Positions 1 through 7,440 of a stretch of 23,149 nucleotides of DNA are shown here, piece after piece. Within the stretch, counting starts at the first letter, position 1; every line of letters starts with the position of its first letter. Source of the DNA: a virus; the IMG/VR virus record IMGVR_UViG_3300046787_000269, positions 1 through 23,149 of that record. One strand, 5' to 3'. The translations under genes were made by a program, and so were the position numbers. Below the pieces are notes generated by a model. That model was not told where the DNA came from. It saw nothing but the letters and a program-made list of their open reading frames with translations, and searched no databases.

Positions 1-610
1 ATAATGTAACACCGCCTGTGATGCTTGCAGCGTTACCGCTTCCGCTTGTTTTTACAACTTTTAACGCTTCGCCTGAGCCGCTCTTTGTTATCGTTGCAGC
101 ATCTCCACTACCGCTCGGGTGATTTACGTTTAAATTTTTTGCACTTAAACTGTGTGTACCTAAATCAACATTTCCCGTTGCGCCCGTGTATGGCACTAAA
201 TCTGTTACGCTTGGAATGGTCGGCTTATTCAAAATCTGCGCATCCCCACTTGTGGCATTCCAATCAGCGTTAACATTAACCTCGGCGCCCGCTTGAATAC
301 CTGCGAGCTTATTTTTTTCCGCTGTGGTGTAATCGTTTGTTGAAAGGCCTTTACCTGTTACTTTGTCAACCTTGTTATTTAAGGCATTGATTAAATCGGT
401 TTGGTCTGCAAGGTTACCTGTAATCGCACCCCATACAGCGCCAGCGGTTGCGCCGCCTAATTGCTCATACGAAGTGCTAGTTTCATTCCAATAGTAAGCG
501 CTATTATCGCTCTTATCGATGTATATTGTTTTAACCAATCCCGTTGTAGGAAAAGCCGCAGAATTTGCAAATACTTGTATTTGACTATTTATAATTACTT
601 CAAAACTCAT
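1..610 (-). CDS. Tail fibre / appendage protein, N-terminal part (cut by window edge)
   Basis: The reading frame is open from an ATG at base 610 to base 1, giving 203 codons with no stop, so the C-terminus lies outside the window. Residues around 90-125 carry a segment of the type GLSTNDYTTAEKNKLAGI followed by an alternating AGAEVNVNADW stretch and a LNKPTIP motif. This combination recurs in phage tail fibres and collar appendages. The last visible part (about bases 10-117) is a Gly/Ser-rich repeat of 11-12 residues starting SGSG, which suggests a repetitive beta-rich fibre shaft. The start codon overlaps the stop of the upstream structural gene (ATGA), so the two are probably translationally coupled. 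It is the most promoter-distal structural gene seen here, as expected for a host-recognition component. The exact receptor role is inferred. Confidence 0.75.
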   Translation of the reverse strand, partial: MSFEVIINSQIQVFANSAAFPTTGLVKTIYIDKSDNSAYYWNETSTSYEQLGGATAGAVWGAITGNLADQTDLINALNNKVDKVTGKGLSTNDYTTAEKNKLAGIQAGAEVNVNADWNATSGDAQILNKPTIPSVTDLVPYTGATGNVDLGTHSLSAKNLNVNHPSGSGDAATITKSGSGEALKVVKTSGSGNAASITGGVTL

Positions 611-1263
611 TGCCAATCAATTATTATTGTTGCGTTACTTAATGTGCTTACTTGTTGTGTTACGGGTGTGCCGTCGTCAACGCTTACGCTGATTTCAGTA
701 TCAGGCAAAACAAGTGTTTGCCCTGCTTCGACTAGCTCGCTATATGTGTCGTCGCTATTCACAACCAATGCAGGTGGGCAAGAGTCAACAGGAGAGCTAT
801 CTCCATTTTCAAAATCGTAATTATAAAAAGGAATTGCGCACCAATCTTGCAGGTCAAAAATGTTAAGCGTCAAGTTCATTGTCCAACCCGCGATTATATC
901 CGCTTGACGCTCGACAAATGGCTCGGTTGCAGGTGAGGTAGCGATTGTTAAATCCTCAAAGCGCTCTTGGCGCAACGTGATGTCAATGTCGCGTAAGATT
1001 TGCAGGCAGTCGCTGTGTGTTTCTTGTACACTTCGGTTGTCGTCAGTTATGTATTTGTCGCAAATAGTGATTGCCGCCGATACGTTGACGCTTTTTTCTG
1101 ATATGCTACCCGGAAGCAAAGTAACAACCATGAGCGGGTAGCTCGCAGGCGTTTCTTGCGTAAATGCTTGGAAAAACTCACCAAAGAAAAAGCCGTTGAT
1201 TTGCTTATGCTCGATTGCTATTATCTCGAGCTCCTTTGCTAGTTGGTTTATTGTCATTTCCAT
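607..1263 (-). CDS. Structural protein, possible tail completion/terminator protein
   Basis: This is a 218-residue protein that I do not recognise by name. Residues 1-110 alternate predicted helix and strand. They include INGFFFGEFFQAF, an YPLMVVTLLPGS strand and a VQETHSDCLQILRDI helix. This is reminiscent of the small tail-terminator/tail-completion folds found between the connector and the fibre genes, but that is inference. The C-terminal third is acidic and strand-rich, with a PALVVNSDDTYSELVEAGQTLVLPD segment that looks like a beta-sandwich appendage. It lies between the connector-like gene (51-bp gap) and the tail fibre (4-bp ATGA overlap). The start could be Met1 or Met3; no ribosome binding site decides between them. 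The structural location is well supported and the specific role is not. Confidence 0.6.
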   Translation of the reverse strand: MEMTINQLAKELEIIAIEHKQINGFFFGEFFQAFTQETPASYPLMVVTLLPGSISEKSVNVSAAITICDKYITDDNRSVQETHSDCLQILRDIDITLRQERFEDLTIATSPATEPFVERQADIIAGWTMNLTLNIFDLQDWCAIPFYNYDFENGDSSPVDSCPPALVVNSDDTYSELVEAGQTLVLPDTEISVSVDDGTPVTQQVSTLSNATIIIDWQ

Positions 1264-1314
1264 GCAGGTACTTCTTTAATTTTTCAATGTTACGCGGTGA
1301 GGCTCTAAATGGCT

Positions 1315-1815
1315 TTAGTGCCAATTGGTTCGGTAACTCGTTTTCTCTTGCTTTACGTTCTCGTCCTTGCATTCGCAGTTAGTGTACAATGGAAATTTAA
1401 CGCCGTTGTCATCTTTCAAATAGCCGATAAGGCGCTCTTTGTAAAAATAAGCATCTTTTCGCAAGCGGTCGCGCAGCGGGTTGCGCTCCGTGTCATTCAT
1501 GGGGTTGAAGTTTGCGTCTTGCAAAGTACCCGTGCCGCGATTCATTACACGATCAGTAACCAAATCACACGCGCGATAGTCAACAAATGCGATAAGACAT
1601 GGCAACACGTATTCGTCCATCAGCTCGCGATAGTTCGCGTTCCAATCATTATCCTCAACTCGGCGCAATAGCTCCTTATAAAGGCACGTATTAAGTGCAG
1701 GTTGTACGTTGATGTCCTGTGCTCGCGTGATTGCAATGCTGATTAGCTTTGTGTCTACATTTTGATGCACAATACCTCGGCGCTTTACCTCATCGACTGA
1801 TACTAAAAACTTCAT
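1315..1815 (-). CDS. Head-tail connector-like protein (DUF6712-like)
   Basis: This 166-residue, mostly helical protein begins with MKFLVSVDEVKRRGIVHQNV. It then shows helices with the pattern LISIAITRAQDINVQPALN and YRELMDEYVLPCLIAFVDYRA. This arrangement, in which a short N-terminal strand is followed by helices that sense an LNTxLYKELL-like motif, is typical of Bacteroidota phage proteins annotated as DUF6712. I take these to be gp6-like head-completion adaptors. It follows the portal gene with a 1-bp gap, which is where an adaptor would be expected. The C-terminus has a CECKDENVKQEK segment with two cysteines. The connector function is inferred from position and helical content. Family membership rests on resemblance only. 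Confidence 0.6.
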   Translation of the reverse strand: MKFLVSVDEVKRRGIVHQNVDTKLISIAITRAQDINVQPALNTCLYKELLRRVEDNDWNANYRELMDEYVLPCLIAFVDYRACDLVTDRVMNRGTGTLQDANFNPMNDTERNPLRDRLRKDAYFYKERLIGYLKDDNGVKFPLYTNCECKDENVKQEKTSYRTNWH

Positions 1816-1816
1816 C

Positions 1817-3826
1817 TTATTTCTTTGTTACGATTGTTTGAAACCAAAGGTGTCGGCACCAAGGTGTTGTTACCTGCGTGTCGGGGTTGGTATAAAAACC
1901 TCCGCGATATTTCCATACGTCGCGGTCAACACGGCTTGAAATGGTGTTTATTTCATCTCGGGTGTAGGCTTTGTTTAAAGCGATGAGTTGCGTGCAAAAT
2001 TCACGGCTTCCGCTCTTTGCCTCGGGAACGTCTGAGCGCACCTGATAGCTGTATCGGATTTCAAACTCTGGTATTTCGCCCTCTGCCGAATCAATTAATC
2101 GCTCGGCAAGCGCTGAAAGTTCGCCGTTTTTAATCAATCCCCAGTCATTGAGGCGCGCAATGGACAAAGCAACGTCTTTAATTGTGGTATTTGTGGCCTC
2201 GGCGATGGCGTTGGAGTCCTCTCCATTGTTTAATAAGCTCAAAATTTGCTTGTCAATGTCCTTCATTTCGGCTGAAATTTCGCCAATTGTAGCGAATACC
2301 TCATCATGCTTGGTAAACACGTCAGTCGCTAGGCTATCCCATTCAATTGGTAAGCGTGCGAATTCCCGAAAATCCGCGAATGAATCGCCAAACTCGCCGA
2401 ATACCTCAAGGTCTTCTTTACTGAATGTGTGCGAATGCTTGCAACTTGAGAACGTTGCTGCCTCAATACCCACCATTTTCTTAGCTGTGGCCTCATCAAT
2501 TGACGGGAATGAAGCTATAATAATTTCGGCGGCGCTATCGGCTGTGATTTCACCCGTTTTAACCTTGGCAACTACGTCAACAAGCGAGGCGATTTGAGCG
2601 CCGTTAAGGGCGGTTTTTGAAACATCTTCAATTGGCGCTGCTTCGGTTGTTGTGCCGGCTGCATCGGTTCCACTTGGGTTATTTACCACAACGGTTGGAC
2701 CAACCGCAGCCGCATTTGTAGCGTCTTCAATCGGTTGGATTTCGACTAGGCTTAATTCACCAACGTAGCCGCTCAATTCTGCCATGTAGTTAAGCATCCA
2801 ATTCAAGCGCTCTTGGCGCTGCATTACGTAAGTCTTTTTAAACACCTCGAATAACTGCGCTGATTCAGCCGCGTTAAATGAGCCCTGCTGCATTACTCCA
2901 AACAAAGTAGGGCTAACCACCCCGTGAGCAATTAAAATGTTTTGTAGGCAAGTTTTTCCCGTTTGGTCATAGCGCTTGTCTAGGTCATTGCCGTTTAGGT
3001 TCTGCACCAATGGCGCGCGCTCTTTGCTTTCGGCAAATGTGATAATGATGTCGCCAGCGTTGTCAACACCTGCGCTTTTTTCCTTGACCTGTGCAACAGC
3101 CTTGTTTATTTCCTCTTGCGTTTCTGGCACGCCGTCAGTCATGGTAATCAAGGTGCCACTCGAAAAGCTGTTTTGTACAAGTGAGTTATTATAGCGATTG
3201 AGTAAGTAGTCGGTTTCAATTGCGTAAATGCCTGAGAAATACGGCGGCTTTGGATAGATTCCAAGCTCTTTTTTGTTCTTCTTTACAGGGTCTTTGTAGA
3301 ATAAGAAAAACGAACCTGTTTTGTTTTCAGGGTTGTAAATCGGATAGTCGCGGTAACCTGTTTTCTCTAGGCTTTGATTTTGTGCATTCCAATCATTGGA
3401 CAAATAAACACGATCAATCTTCTCAGAAAAACGGCAGCTATCAATCGGCAAGGCTTCCCACTTAACAACCTTAGTGCCTTCCATATCCCAAGTGCCTTTG
3501 ACAATGAAACCGCCAAAGCCTTCGTAGTCCTCGGTCATTGCATCGGCAACCTCTTCAATTGTAAAGTCGCTATTTGGATTGTCTAGAAATTCCTGCAAGT
3601 TACCCGAAACGATTTCAATGCCACCGCCTGAAATGTAACGAATCTTGTTCTTTATGATACCACCATGCACAGGTGAGCCCTCGCGAAGTTCGTTAATGAA
3701 AAAAGGCCAATCATTTTTTTTGCCCCATTTCACAAAGCCGCCCTTGTCTTTCTCTTCAACAGGCTTGGCCATTTGCTTGGCAAAATTGACCTTTTCGATT
3801 ACGTTCTTAATTGGTTTGCTCTCCAT
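1817..3826 (-). CDS. Portal protein with C-terminal HTH and MuF-like extension
   Basis: This is a 669-residue protein. Residues 1-365 look like an HK97/SPP1-type portal: KNDWPFFINELREGSPVHGGIIKN near the start, then YEGFGGFIVKGTW, KWEALPIDSCRF, a stem-like region, and GVVSPTLFGVMQQGSFNAAES at about 302-322. The portal forms the dodecameric DNA channel at one capsid vertex and docks the terminase. Beyond a Thr/Ala-rich linker (about 370-405) come a helical segment (408-452), a winged-helix-like segment (about 524-580, DKQILSLLNNGEDSNAIAEA then ARLNDWGLI) and a terminal domain (588-669) with YTRDEINTIS, YRGGFYTNPDT and TPWCRHLW. That last pattern resembles the C-terminal domain of Mu F-like minor head proteins. 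No separate MuF gene is present nearby. The gene overlaps the upstream small gene by 20 bp and ends 2 bp before the connector gene. Confidence 0.88.
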   Translation of the reverse strand: MESKPIKNVIEKVNFAKQMAKPVEEKDKGGFVKWGKKNDWPFFINELREGSPVHGGIIKNKIRYISGGGIEIVSGNLQEFLDNPNSDFTIEEVADAMTEDYEGFGGFIVKGTWDMEGTKVVKWEALPIDSCRFSEKIDRVYLSNDWNAQNQSLEKTGYRDYPIYNPENKTGSFFLFYKDPVKKNKKELGIYPKPPYFSGIYAIETDYLLNRYNNSLVQNSFSSGTLITMTDGVPETQEEINKAVAQVKEKSAGVDNAGDIIITFAESKERAPLVQNLNGNDLDKRYDQTGKTCLQNILIAHGVVSPTLFGVMQQGSFNAAESAQLFEVFKKTYVMQRQERLNWMLNYMAELSGYVGELSLVEIQPIEDATNAAAVGPTVVVNNPSGTDAAGTTTEAAPIEDVSKTALNGAQIASLVDVVAKVKTGEITADSAAEIIIASFPSIDEATAKKMVGIEAATFSSCKHSHTFSKEDLEVFGEFGDSFADFREFARLPIEWDSLATDVFTKHDEVFATIGEISAEMKDIDKQILSLLNNGEDSNAIAEATNTTIKDVALSIARLNDWGLIKNGELSALAERLIDSAEGEIPEFEIRYSYQVRSDVPEAKSGSREFCTQLIALNKAYTRDEINTISSRVDRDVWKYRGGFYTNPDTQVTTPWCRHLWFQTIVTKK

Positions 3827-4166
3827 CGTATATGGTGCTGGTTATGTCGTTTTGGTAAATGTCATCGGCCGCTTTGGCTTCTTTTACAATTAGCCTGCCC
3901 ACCTCTAATAATGTGCCTGACTGTTGTTCTTTGACGCGATAAGTGTAGTCGCCCGTATAAGGAAAGGTAACGTTTACACCCTCATCAATGATAAACTCAT
4001 CGTAACGCTCAGGTGAAAGGCTTTCATTGTTTAGCACAACGGGCCCGACTTGCTCAGTGCTTTGATGGTGAGTAAACTCAAATACAAAAATCGGATTTGA
4101 CTCAGTTGCTAGCTCCGTCGCTGTTACCACTATTTGGTTGGGTTCCCCCTTGTAAACTATCAGCAT
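3807..4166 (-). CDS. Small structural protein of Bacteroidota phages, unknown role
   Basis: I chose the internal ATG at base 4166 (119 residues, MLIVYKGEPNQIVVTATELA). A longer form from base 4202 adds only a basic stretch lying inside the upstream gene. An A-rich GAAACAAAGAAAAAA tract precedes the chosen start. The protein has recurring strand motifs: NPIFVFEFTHHQ, ERYDEFIIDEG and FPYTGDYTYRVKEQ followed by LLEVGRLIV. I recognise this beta-sandwich-like pattern from unnamed proteins sitting in Bacteroidota phage head modules, but no function is established. It lies between a 69-residue protein and the portal, overlapping both (65 bp and 20 bp). A decoration or head-completion role is possible but unsupported by any motif. 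Confidence 0.65.
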   Translation of the reverse strand: MLIVYKGEPNQIVVTATELATESNPIFVFEFTHHQSTEQVGPVVLNNESLSPERYDEFIIDEGVNVTFPYTGDYTYRVKEQQSGTLLEVGRLIVKEAKAADDIYQNDITSTIYDGEQTN

Positions 4167-4311
4167 TTTTCGCGGGTTTTTTCTTTGTTTCAAATACGTC
4201 AAATCCTAATTGCTTGTAAAGCGGTTCTTGCCCTTCTTGAATGGTAAACCACTTGTTTAGCTTCATTGATTTGATTTGAATGCCTACGCACTCTTTTCTA
4301 ATTTTCGCCAT
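4102..4311 (-). CDS. Small hypothetical protein in head module
   Basis: This is a 69-residue protein of unknown function. Residues 1-42 (MAKIRKECVGIQIKSMKLNKWF through LGFDVFETKKK) could form a compact alpha/beta unit. Residues 45-69 are Asn/Gly/Ser-rich and probably disordered. It starts 65 bp downstream of the stop of the 174-residue structural gene, just beyond a terminator hairpin, and its 3' end overlaps the next gene by 65 bp. The overlap and the consistent spacing suggest a real gene in the operon. Its small size and lack of motifs leave the role open; a head-tail joining or accessory factor would fit the position. Confidence 0.6.
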   Translation of the reverse strand: MAKIRKECVGIQIKSMKLNKWFTIQEGQEPLYKQLGFDVFETKKKPAKNADSLQGGTQPNSGNSDGASN

Positions 4312-4327
4312 GATTTCAAAGGTATAA

Positions 4328-4357
4328 AAAAAGGCAAAGCGTGAACCTTGCCTTTTT
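4328..4357 (-). terminator. Rho-independent terminator after the 174-aa structural gene
   Basis: A perfect 10-bp stem pairs bases 4328-4337 (aaaaaggcaa) with 4348-4357 (ttgccttttt) around a 10-nt loop. On the minus-strand transcript the stem is followed directly by a run of seven T in total. The mirror arrangement means it could also work on the plus strand, but no plus-strand gene needs it. Confidence 0.75.
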
Positions 4358-4376
4358 GATTAGTGAATCAGATTGA

Positions 4377-4901
4377 TTAAACTGCTTGACCTAACAATGT
4401 AAGGTATACGCCGCTAGCAAGGTCTGGCACTTCGTTATCTTCCATAGAAGTAAACACCAAAGTGTGACCATTGCGGTCGCTTACTGCTACACCTGTACCT
4501 GCCTCAGATGCTTCACGCATTTGGAGGCCTTGGTCAAATCCTAATAGGATAATATCGCCGTTGCGTTTTTCAACCGCTGCGACTAAATCATCTTGTTGAG
4601 CAAGTAAATGAATTTCAGAACGCAATTCTTTAGTGTCATTATTGAGCACCATTGTAAGCGTTTCTTCATAAAATAAAGCTCCGTTATCATTGACTCGCGG
4701 TGGATAAGTAGCGCTTGAAAGGTCGCGCTTGAGCTTGTAGTGATAAGTATCACCTGTTACTGTCATTGCAGTAATTTCGTTGTTTGCCCTAGTCGGGTTG
4801 CCACTAATTTGGCTGCGAAGGAAAAATAAAACCGATTTGATACCGCCTTTTCCGTTAGTACAAATCCTATCATTCCAACCTGCTGTAAGTCCACAAGACA
4901 T
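4377..4901 (-). CDS. Abundant structural protein candidate (tail tube or decoration)
   Basis: This is a 174-residue protein beginning MSCGLTAGWNDRICTNGKGG followed by IKSVLFFLRSQI. A short Cys/Gly N-terminus leading into an IK-x-V strand is a pattern I know from unnamed structural proteins of Bacteroidota phages. The rest alternates strands (ALFYEETLTMVL, IHLLAQQDDLVAAV, GDIILLGFDQG) and ends with DRNGHTLVFTSMEDNEVPDL. Such a compact beta-rich protein could be a tail tube subunit or a capsid decoration protein; the sequence alone does not choose. It follows the major capsid gene by 61 bp. Terminator hairpins stand immediately before and after it, which would suit a separately dosed, high-copy virion component. 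That dosage argument is inference. Confidence 0.65.
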   Translation of the reverse strand: MSCGLTAGWNDRICTNGKGGIKSVLFFLRSQISGNPTRANNEITAMTVTGDTYHYKLKRDLSSATYPPRVNDNGALFYEETLTMVLNNDTKELRSEIHLLAQQDDLVAAVEKRNGDIILLGFDQGLQMREASEAGTGVAVSDRNGHTLVFTSMEDNEVPDLASGVYLTLLGQAV

Positions 4902-4928
4902 AGTTATTTAAATTTTAAGTGAGTAAAT

Positions 4929-4950
4929 AAAGGGGAGTTGCCTCCCCTTT
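4929..4950 (-). terminator. Terminator-like hairpin after the major capsid gene
   Basis: A 9-bp stem pairs bases 4929-4937 (aaaggggag) with 4942-4950 (ctccccttt) around a 4-nt loop. On the minus strand it is followed by only a short T-rich stretch (TTTATTTACT). It begins about 13 bp after the capsid stop codon. The weak T tract suggests partial termination, or a 3' mRNA-stabilising hairpin, rather than a complete stop. Confidence 0.6.
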
Positions 4951-4962
4951 GAATTTCAATGA

Positions 4963-5931
4963 TTAGGCTGTGTGTAATTTGAACACGCCGATTTCGTTTG
5001 TGAACGGAACCTGAACACCACCGCGCATTTTAGAGCGGATGTAGAGCTTATCGTCGTCTTGTGAGTACCACAATTCGTATGATGCAGAATCAGTCGCCAA
5101 ATCAGTACCGAATACGAAATGTGAACGCTTGCCAACAAATATTTCAGTTGTGCCTGCAAGACCTGGTGTTTTTACCACAGTCAAGTCAGTACCCGGAATG
5201 ATGACCTCATTCATTGCAGCGATAGCTGCAGGTGAGTAATGGAAAAAGTTAAGGTCAACTAAGTTCTTCATCAACTTGTCAAAGTTACCACGTGAAGTAA
5301 ACGCGATTTTCTCGTCGCTTTCCATGATAGCATCGCTCATGTTTGAGTAACAGCCGTAAAAAATGTCGTAAGCGTTAGAGTTGGTAATTGACGTGATGTC
5401 AGAAGGATTCAAATCAACACAACCATTAGCAACGGTTAAGATGGTTTTGAAGCCATTGAACCATTGAAGGTTTCCTGTACCTGTTGAGGTGTTACCTTGC
5501 CAAATCAATTTATCCAATTGAACTGCATTTAAGCGCATCAAATAGTCAGTGATTGCAGCCTCGAAAGGGAGTTCTTTATCTTCTGCCATTGCACCCGGAC
5601 GTAGTGCTAATTGCGTCCAGAATCCGTCAAGGTCTTTGTTGCAAAAACCTTTTTTGAAACCGATTGCAACGGTTGTGATTTTGCGATCAGAAAGGACCGT
5701 ATCACCTTGGTCAGTCATGTCGCAGTCAGCCGCTTGATAAATTACTTCGTCGTTGAGCAATTTAATGTCTTGTGAACCTTTCACACCTTCTTGAGTGCGA
5801 ATGTAGTTCAATGTTACCGCTTCGCTTACTGAGCGTGTAACTAATTCAGCTTGTTGGTCGTCAACGTAAGCCGTTAAGTCTGATACGTCGTAATCAAACT
5901 TTGATTTAATGATGGATTTTAAAGAAGCCAT
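4963..5931 (-). CDS. Major capsid protein, HK97-fold type
   Basis: This is a 322-residue protein at the expected place after protease and scaffold genes. The N-terminal part (about 1-45) is helical and hydrophilic. The segment QEGVKGSQDIKLLNDEVIYQAADCDMTD resembles the N-arm/E-loop start of this capsid group. A central helix covers about 110-145, with PFEAAITDYLMRLNAVQLDKLIW. The C-terminal half carries PGTDLTVVKTPGLAGTTEIFVGK followed by FVFGTDLATDSASYELWYS and ends VPFTNEIGVFKLHTA. Alternating strands with a terminal beta-rich A-domain are typical of capsid proteins with the HK97 fold. It assembles the icosahedral shell on the scaffold. A terminator-like hairpin follows 13 bp after its stop, and 26 bp separates its start from the scaffold stop. 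Identification rests on pattern and synteny. Confidence 0.88.
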   Translation of the reverse strand: MASLKSIIKSKFDYDVSDLTAYVDDQQAELVTRSVSEAVTLNYIRTQEGVKGSQDIKLLNDEVIYQAADCDMTDQGDTVLSDRKITTVAIGFKKGFCNKDLDGFWTQLALRPGAMAEDKELPFEAAITDYLMRLNAVQLDKLIWQGNTSTGTGNLQWFNGFKTILTVANGCVDLNPSDITSITNSNAYDIFYGCYSNMSDAIMESDEKIAFTSRGNFDKLMKNLVDLNFFHYSPAAIAAMNEVIIPGTDLTVVKTPGLAGTTEIFVGKRSHFVFGTDLATDSASYELWYSQDDDKLYIRSKMRGGVQVPFTNEIGVFKLHTA

Positions 5932-5957
5932 TTTTGTTTGTTTTTGGGGTTTAAAAA

Positions 5958-6782
5958 TTATTTACGTTCTTGTTTTGCGGCATCAAGTAGCCTTTTTTGT
6001 TGAGCTGTAAACTTGCTCTCTTCACGCGTTATGCGCTGCGTTTCGCTGCCTTTATCAGACGGCTTGCTAGCAAGTGCATTGAAGCGAGTTGTTAGAGTGC
6101 TCAAATCCTCTTTAAGTTTTCCATTTTCAGCGCTCATTAACTCAACAACGCTTTGCAATTCCTTAGCGGCTGCAAATAGGTTTGAGTTAGTCGCTTTCAG
6201 CTCAGCAATGGCCGCGCTCATTTGCTCGTCAGAGCTTTCGGCGGGTGCCGCTGGTGATGCTTCTAGGAACATTTGTACTACTCCGTTAGCGTCAACCAAG
6301 AAACGACGGCCGTTAGCATCTTGGTATTCACCTGCGGATAGTGTGTAAACATCGGTTGTTTCGCCGTATGTATAAGAGTAGGTAAGTTTTGTGCCAACTT
6401 CAATTGTTTCTTGGTCGACATTCATTGACCACATAGACACCTGTGAAATCTCAGCGAAATGCTCAAGGGCTTTTTTACTGAATACTTCCGAGCCTTCGGC
6501 TGCGTTTTCTTCTTTGCTTTGCGCAACTGCCTCAATGATTTCAATGACAACGCCGTCAGCATCTAAAACGATACTCATGTTGTCCATCTCTACAAGTACG
6601 TGCGTTCCCTCTGGGGCAGGCACTTCGTTTTCGCCATCAACAACAAATACAGGTGTGCCAACTGTAAGGTCGCCTTCCCATTTTAAAAGCGTGCCATCTT
6701 CAAGGGTGGTCTCAAAAAATTTGCCAATCATTTTGGTGATTGTAGCAAACAAGGATTTAATTTTTTCGAATTTCTCTTTCAT
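5958..6782 (-). CDS. Capsid scaffolding protein with two beta-domain repeats
   Basis: This is a 274-residue protein between the prohead protease and the capsid gene. Residues about 20-85 form a strand-rich module (LEDGTLLKWEGDL, VGTPVFVV, VPAPEGTHVLV, IVLDADGVVIEIIEA) resembling a lipoyl-like barrel. A second, shorter module at about 130-178 closes with the same kind of motif (RFLVDANGVVQMFLEA). Residues about 185-240 are a strong coiled coil (MSAAIAELKATNSNLFAAAK onwards). The basic tail FTAQQKRLLDAAKQERK would suit capsid-shell binding. Coiled coil plus basic tail next to the capsid gene is the classic scaffold layout. The beta modules are extra. The gene starts 7 bp after the protease stop. 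The scaffold role is inferred from architecture and position. Confidence 0.75.
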   Translation of the reverse strand: MKEKFEKIKSLFATITKMIGKFFETTLEDGTLLKWEGDLTVGTPVFVVDGENEVPAPEGTHVLVEMDNMSIVLDADGVVIEIIEAVAQSKEENAAEGSEVFSKKALEHFAEISQVSMWSMNVDQETIEVGTKLTYSYTYGETTDVYTLSAGEYQDANGRRFLVDANGVVQMFLEASPAAPAESSDEQMSAAIAELKATNSNLFAAAKELQSVVELMSAENGKLKEDLSTLTTRFNALASKPSDKGSETQRITREESKFTAQQKRLLDAAKQERK

Positions 6783-6789
6783 AAAGTTT

Positions 6790-7419
6790 CTATTTACCTA
6801 TTGTGCTAAGCTGTTTTACAATTGCTTCTAAGCTGCTGATAAAAGCATCTATTTCGGTTTCGTGATTACTGAATCCATCCGACGTTTTACCGCTGTCATA
6901 CAAGGCAAAAACACCCTCTATTGAGAATCCTTTGAACTCACCATCTTTGGCGCGCTGGTAAACATCGGCGTCGGTGATTTTGTAGCTACAAATGACCGTG
7001 CCGTCGGTCTCATCTTTAAACCTTTCGGGTGCTGTGAATCCTTTTGCTTCGTCGATAGTGTACAGCATGGTCATAAAAATGCCCTCAACAACCTGCTTAC
7101 CGTCATGCTCGATGTTAACGTTGTTGAAATTGCCACGGCGAGCGTAGTCAAATACAATATCCTTAATCGCTTGCTTTCCAAATTGTACGTAGTATTCTTC
7201 TTTGGTCTTGGAATCGTAGCGATAAATGGGCGTGTCGGCCGCTATCATTACACCCGTGATGCTTTGCTCATCGTCATTGAACTGATAATGCTGCTTTGAG
7301 CTGAACGTTTCGAACTGCTTTTCGTGTGCAGGCGATTTGACAAGGCTGTTAAATGATACCGTTGTTTCCGGGTCGTTTAGGTCGATGCCTATGTCGTAAA
7401 GTGGTAGGTCTCTTTTCAT
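6790..7419 (-). CDS. Prohead serine protease, XkdF-like (Peptidase_S78_2)
   Basis: This 209-residue protein matches the XkdF-like protease pattern. Residues 53-72 read SITGVMIAADTPIYRYDS, a core beta-strand entry. It continues with YYVQFGKQAIKDIVFDYARRGNF-type sequence, NVNIEHD with the probable catalytic His at 105, the PERF segment at 131, and KGFSIEGVF with the probable catalytic Ser at 166. Such proteases remove the scaffold, and sometimes the capsid N-terminus, during head maturation. The scaffold follows after 7 bp and the capsid gene next, the standard trio. The C-terminal 35 residues are a helix of unknown role. The assignment is strong for the family, and the catalytic residues are inferred from motif position. 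Confidence 0.87.
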   Translation of the reverse strand: MKRDLPLYDIGIDLNDPETTVSFNSLVKSPAHEKQFETFSSKQHYQFNDDEQSITGVMIAADTPIYRYDSKTKEEYYVQFGKQAIKDIVFDYARRGNFNNVNIEHDGKQVVEGIFMTMLYTIDEAKGFTAPERFKDETDGTVICSYKITDADVYQRAKDGEFKGFSIEGVFALYDSGKTSDGFSNHETEIDAFISSLEAIVKQLSTIGK

Positions 7420-7440
7420 ACTTATTGTGTTTTGGTGTTG

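Noticed and set aside
4167-4202. Longer start for the small structural gene at base 4202
   Set aside because: It would add only a basic segment from the out-of-frame overlap with the upstream gene; the A-rich tract precedes the ATG at 4166.
4160-4202. Frameshift linking the 69- and 119-residue genes at an A-rich run
   Set aside because: The frames are related by +1, the run does not align as a slippery heptamer in the zero frame, and the downstream gene has its own ATG.
6391-6831. Plus-strand 146-codon open frame opposite the scaffold and protease genes
   Set aside because: It is rich in Ser/Thr shadow codons, crosses two convincing minus-strand genes and has no recognisable motif; other plus-strand frames fail in the same way.
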